DNA of 64,000 nt, taken from assembly GCA_003248655.1 (NCBI GenBank), contig QFPM01000003.1:62001-126000 (forward strand). The letters are read 5' to 3'. This document shows, in pieces, positions 61,192 through 64,000 of this stretch. A model generated the notes under the pieces. The model was not told where the DNA came from. It was given only the letters and a program-made list of their open reading frames with translations, and made no database searches. Positions within the stretch are counted from its first letter, which is position 1. The number at the start of each line of letters is the position of its first letter. Origin of the DNA: Microbacterium sp. (GTDB lineage: Bacteria > Actinomycetota > Actinomycetes > Actinomycetales > Microbacteriaceae). The position numbers and the translations under genes were made by a program.

Positions 61192-62007
61192 GTGAGGATG
61201 GCGCCCCGAGCCTGGCCGTTCGTCGCCACCGTGGCGGCGCTGGCCGTCGTGTTCGCGTGCGCGTACGTCTACTTCGTGCACGGATACATGGGTCAGCTGC
61301 TCGACGAGCAGGCGCGCAACGGAGCCGGGTTCGGGCGGTTCACCGAGCCGGGGGAGCGCGTGCTCGAGGCCGTGCCCCTCGTCAGCGCGGGCCTCGCCGT
61401 GCTCGCGATGCTGATCGGACTCGTCCGCCGGAGGGGCCTCGCGACCTTCGTCGCGCTGGCCGTTGTCGCCGGGGCCAACCTCACCACGCAGCTGCTCAAG
61501 CATCAGCTCCTCACGCGCCCCGACAACGGCGCGACCGGCACGTGGCACAACTCATTCCCCTCCGGGCATACGACGGTCATCGCGTCGGCGATGTTCGCGA
61601 TCTTCCTCGTATCGTCGCCGCGCGTGCGCCCCTACGTCGCGGCGCTCGGAGCACTCACGGTCGCCTGCGTCGGATCGATCCTCGTCGGTACCCAATGGCA
61701 CCGCCCGAGTGATGTCGTCGGCGGCATCCTCGTGGTCGCGATCTACGTGCTGCTCGGCGGAGCCGTGCTCGCCCGCAGCCGGCCGCGCGCCGTTGCGCCC
61801 CGGTCAGCGGGTGGCTTCCTGGGGGTGTTCGGAATCCTGCTGCTCGGGATCGCGGTCACGCTCGCGGCCTTCGCCCTCGCGTACCTGACCCTGGATGCCG
61901 CGGCCGCCAGCACCGGCGCCGCGACCTTCGCGGGCTTCATGGCGATCTTCGTCGCCGCCGGGAGCGCGGCCCTGCTGACGTCAATCCAGTTCCGCCGGGT
62001 TGCGTGA
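61192..62007 (+). CDS. PAP2-family membrane phosphatase
   Basis: 271 residues with about six membrane helices. The PAP2 signature motifs are KHQLLTRPD (motif 1), FPSGHTT with the catalytic His (motif 2) and QWHRPSDVVGG (motif 3: His and Asp present, but the Ser-Arg pair before it reads differently). It dephosphorylates lipid phosphates such as undecaprenyl or phosphatidate. GTG at 61192 is preceded by GAAGAT 6 nt upstream; ATG at 61198 is the alternative. Confidence 0.85.
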   Translation: MRMAPRAWPFVATVAALAVVFACAYVYFVHGYMGQLLDEQARNGAGFGRFTEPGERVLEAVPLVSAGLAVLAMLIGLVRRRGLATFVALAVVAGANLTTQLLKHQLLTRPDNGATGTWHNSFPSGHTTVIASAMFAIFLVSSPRVRPYVAALGALTVACVGSILVGTQWHRPSDVVGGILVVAIYVLLGGAVLARSRPRAVAPRSAGGFLGVFGILLLGIAVTLAAFALAYLTLDAAAASTGAATFAGFMAIFVAAGSAALLTSIQFRRVA

Positions 62008-62031
62008 CGGCGGCTAAACTCGACACCGCCG

Positions 62032-62103
62032 GCCTCTGTAGCTCAATGGAAGAGCAGCTCCGTCCTAAGGAGAGGGTTGGGGGTTCGACTCCCTCCAGGG
62101 GCA
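62032..62103 (+). tRNA. tRNA-Arg (anticodon CCT)
   Basis: The 72-nt cloverleaf: acceptor GCCTCTG with CAGGGGC, D arm GCTC...GAGC, anticodon loop GTCCTAA with anticodon CCT, T arm GGGGG-TTCGACT-CCCTC. The 27-43 pair is a G-A mismatch. Discriminator A; no encoded CCA. It stands exactly at the transition to lower-GC DNA, and tRNA-Arg genes are common integration sites. Confidence 0.93.
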
Positions 62104-62127
62104 CCGACGGACTGGCCCGATGGGTCC

Positions 62128-63171
62128 TTACCCAGGACGCGCTGATGAGATCGCTGAACGAACAGCCACAGATCTAGGTTCGATAGCCGAGTGCGGCACG
62201 AAAGGCTCGGGCAGAGGCTGAACAGCCGGGATGCCCGTGTGCTGCGCCGAGGCTCGTGGACCGATTGCGGCGGCGCGGCGCCTAAGTGCTGCCATGGCGT
62301 CTATGTAGTGATCGAGGTCGCTGAGCAGCTCCGGGGCCAGCAACCTCCGCGTGTACCAAGGTAAATCGTCGCCAGTTAGGAGTGTGCGGATTGTTTGCGC
62401 AGCTGCATCGCCAATGCTGGACCCCCATCCGTCGGGCTCCCACAGGCATGTCTCTTCATCTGCAGGAAGTGGAAAGAGGGAGATTATCGGACCAAAACTC
62501 GCAGTGGAGAGCGCCTCGAACGCTGATAGGATCTCAGGCATCTGAGGAGCGATGAACCGCCATTCGCGTCCGTTGGGCGATGTCTCCGAGCCGGGAGGTG
62601 TCCGCCCGTTCGAACTGGGAGCTCCGTGCAGGAAGACGCTTAAGCTGCCGTCGTGGCCGACTGTCCCCCAATCGAAGATCGGCCACTGTTGTGGGTGCAC
62701 GAAGACCGTCCGAAAGTCCCTGGCGTTCTTCAATGTAAGGATGTGCTCCTTGAGCCAGTCCCCCTCGAGGACGACGTCCCACCAACTCAAGAACTTATCG
62801 TTCGACTTGGTAGGCGGTTCGGGGCCGTAGGGAAGAAGCCTAATTCGCCCATGGACCGAAGCCAACGCTGACAGGGTGGCATACACCTGGTCAAAGAAAC
62901 TCTGGGTCAGTTCGTAGGCAATGTCCTGCTGGTCTGCCGAGGGACGCTTCTCCCTGATAAGAGGTGAATCCCCGACCGTCGCGACGAACTTGGAGTAGGT
63001 CTCTGCTTTCCTCACAAGTCGCGCGATCTGCTCCCTGTAATGCTGAACGGCCATATGCTGCGCGGGGTTCAGGTTCGCGTGGTCCGCGTTGTGGGTTGCG
63101 TAGATGTGTCGCCGCAGCAGCGGGCTGATCTCAGAGGGCATGAAGCGAATCATGGCAGGTGCCGCTGACAT
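62128..63171 (-). CDS. Unrecognised protein with a possible HEPN-type RNase motif
   Basis: 347 residues from the ATG at 63171 (other ATGs at 63153 and 63141 are possible). I do not recognise the family. It is largely helical. The segment TLKNARDFRTVFVHPQQW (residues 146-163) contains R154-x4-H159 after a conserved-looking R151-D152, matching the R-x(4-6)-H core of HEPN ribonucleases. That is a motif-level match only. Base composition is clearly lower in GC than upstream genes. It diverges from a cytosine DNA methyltransferase, so a defence role is plausible. Confidence 0.6.
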   Translation of the reverse strand: MSAAPAMIRFMPSEISPLLRRHIYATHNADHANLNPAQHMAVQHYREQIARLVRKAETYSKFVATVGDSPLIREKRPSADQQDIAYELTQSFFDQVYATLSALASVHGRIRLLPYGPEPPTKSNDKFLSWWDVVLEGDWLKEHILTLKNARDFRTVFVHPQQWPIFDWGTVGHDGSLSVFLHGAPSSNGRTPPGSETSPNGREWRFIAPQMPEILSAFEALSTASFGPIISLFPLPADEETCLWEPDGWGSSIGDAAAQTIRTLLTGDDLPWYTRRLLAPELLSDLDHYIDAMAALRRRAAAIGPRASAQHTGIPAVQPLPEPFVPHSAIEPRSVAVRSAISSARPG

Positions 63172-63322
63172 CGCTCTGGTGTGACGTGGGTTCAGCGCGA
63201 CCACGACTAGTACTTGGAGACAGCGCGGCAGGGTCACGGTACCCGGGTGTTGCTGTCGGACACACGACAAACTCGCCACCACCTTCCGCCCAGTGTCCCC
63301 GCCCCCTCGTACTATCGACAAC

Positions 63323-64000
63323 GTGGATACGGATCAGTCGCGCGCATATTCGGTAGTTGAGGTCTGCGCTGGGGCCGGTGGGCAATCGCTCGGTCTCCAC
63401 AAGGCCGGATTCAGTCACTCGCTTGCGGTGGAGATCGATGCAACCGCCGCCGACACGCTCCGGTCGAATCTGGGCGCGCCCGTCGCGGTGGGTGACGCCG
63501 CCAGTTCCGACGTGTGGGATCCGCATGACTACCGAGATGTGACCTTGCTCGCGGGCGGAGTGCCCTGCCCACCGTTCTCAATCGCGGGAAAGCAACTTGG
63601 CTCCTCCGACGAGCGTGATCTCTTCGCCTGGGCGATCGAGCAGGTCGGAGTGATGCAACCCCGGGCAGTGATGTTGGAGAACGTGCGCGGGCTGTCAGCT
63701 CCGAGATTCTCGGCGTATCGGCAACGGGTCGTCGATCGTCTTGACGAGTACGGATACGTCGGTGAGTGGAAGCTCCTTCATGCTTCAGACTTCGGCGTGC
63801 CCCAACTGCGGCCTCGTTTCGTGCTTGTCGCCATGCGCCCCGAGGACCATGCCTACTTCCACTTCCCGGATACGGACACTCGGGAGACGACCACGGTCGG
63901 TGATGCTCTTTATGAGCTCATGGCATCCGAAGGCTGGAAGGGTGCTGCCGACTGGAGGTCGTTGGCTGACGGGATTGGCCCGACGCTGGTGGGTGGGAGC
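63323..64000 (+). CDS. DNA (cytosine-5) methyltransferase, N-terminal part (runs off the window)
   Basis: 226 residues seen; no stop before the end. C5-methyltransferase motifs are clear: motif I VVEVCAGAGGQSLGL (residues 11-25), motif IV with the catalytic Cys in GGVPCPPFSIAGKQLG (Cys 82), motif VI ENVRGL (119-124) and motif VIII ASDFGVPQLRPRFVLVAMR (154-172). GTG at 63323 is 7 nt after TACTAT, so a leaderless start. Such enzymes are part of restriction-modification or act alone. Companion genes would lie beyond base 64000. Confidence 0.92.
   Translation, partial: MDTDQSRAYSVVEVCAGAGGQSLGLHKAGFSHSLAVEIDATAADTLRSNLGAPVAVGDAASSDVWDPHDYRDVTLLAGGVPCPPFSIAGKQLGSSDERDLFAWAIEQVGVMQPRAVMLENVRGLSAPRFSAYRQRVVDRLDEYGYVGEWKLLHASDFGVPQLRPRFVLVAMRPEDHAYFHFPDTDTRETTTVGDALYELMASEGWKGAADWRSLADGIGPTLVGGS

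Overview
The window is about 64 kb of high-GC (roughly 70%) DNA from an actinobacterium. The family-level guess is Microbacteriaceae and the genus-level guess is Microbacterium. The reasons are the gene set and order (senX3-regX3 with phoU, carD-ispDF-cysS-rlmB, serC with DUF3027 and a CSD protein, a stand-alone groEL under a CIRCE element, a bacterial XPB helicase, imuA'-imuB-dnaE2), the extreme G/C third-position bias, and a strongly over-represented GGATGCC/GGCATCC heptamer. Many genes appear leaderless: TAnnnT lies 6-8 nt before an ATG or GTG. I used that pattern to settle several starts.

Bases 1-17300 are housekeeping: the end of a nitrobindin-like gene, a YgfZ protein, a FUSC exporter, gpmA, phoU diverging from senX3-regX3, a lipoprotein, carD, ispDF, cysS-rlmB, a DUF4032 protein, a sugar-type ABC ATPase and a DsbA-like protein without cysteines. 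A tRNA-Thr(TGT) at 17.3 kb is followed by a Fic-domain gene with an AT-rich palindromic operator, a likely acquired autoregulated gene. Bases 18.8-37.9 kb return to core functions: two exporters, msrB and a nitroreductase, envelope proteins, cold-shock proteins, groEL, a WXG100 protein beside a two-component system, XPB helicase and partner, serC, a DtxR-type regulator, an M23 peptidase with a structured leader, a probable small RNA with a strong terminator, and a conserved HNH protein.

Bases 38.5-51.1 kb look like an accessory catabolic region. It holds a creatininase-family hydrolase, an FAD oxidase, an XRE-cupin regulator, two tandem MetV-MetF-like fusion proteins, a folate cyclodeaminase/cyclohydrolase-type protein, a SsuABC/ThiXYZ-type importer, a cytosine-deaminase-like amidohydrolase, a VanB-type reductase and a second amidohydrolase that lacks metal ligands. 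Two intergenic regions in it share the palindrome TGTTGG-N5-CCAACA, which suggests one GntR-type regulator, not encoded here, controls both divergent units. The genes together suggest uptake and breakdown of an N-containing, possibly methylated compound with one-carbon units passed to folate. The substrate cannot be read from the sequence.

Bases 51.1-56.9 kb carry the SOS mutasome imuA'-imuB-dnaE2 behind a palindromic SOS box, with a duplicated palindromic repeat inserted into the dnaE2 reading frame. Then follow a DoxX-like membrane protein, a DUF222/HNH protein, a secreted GH114-type glycosidase and a PAP2 phosphatase. At tRNA-Arg(CCT), base 62103, the character changes: GC falls and there is an unrecognised protein with a HEPN-like motif diverging from a DNA cytosine methyltransferase cut off by the window end. 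This looks like the edge of a defence or restriction-modification island and is the best place here for a new system.
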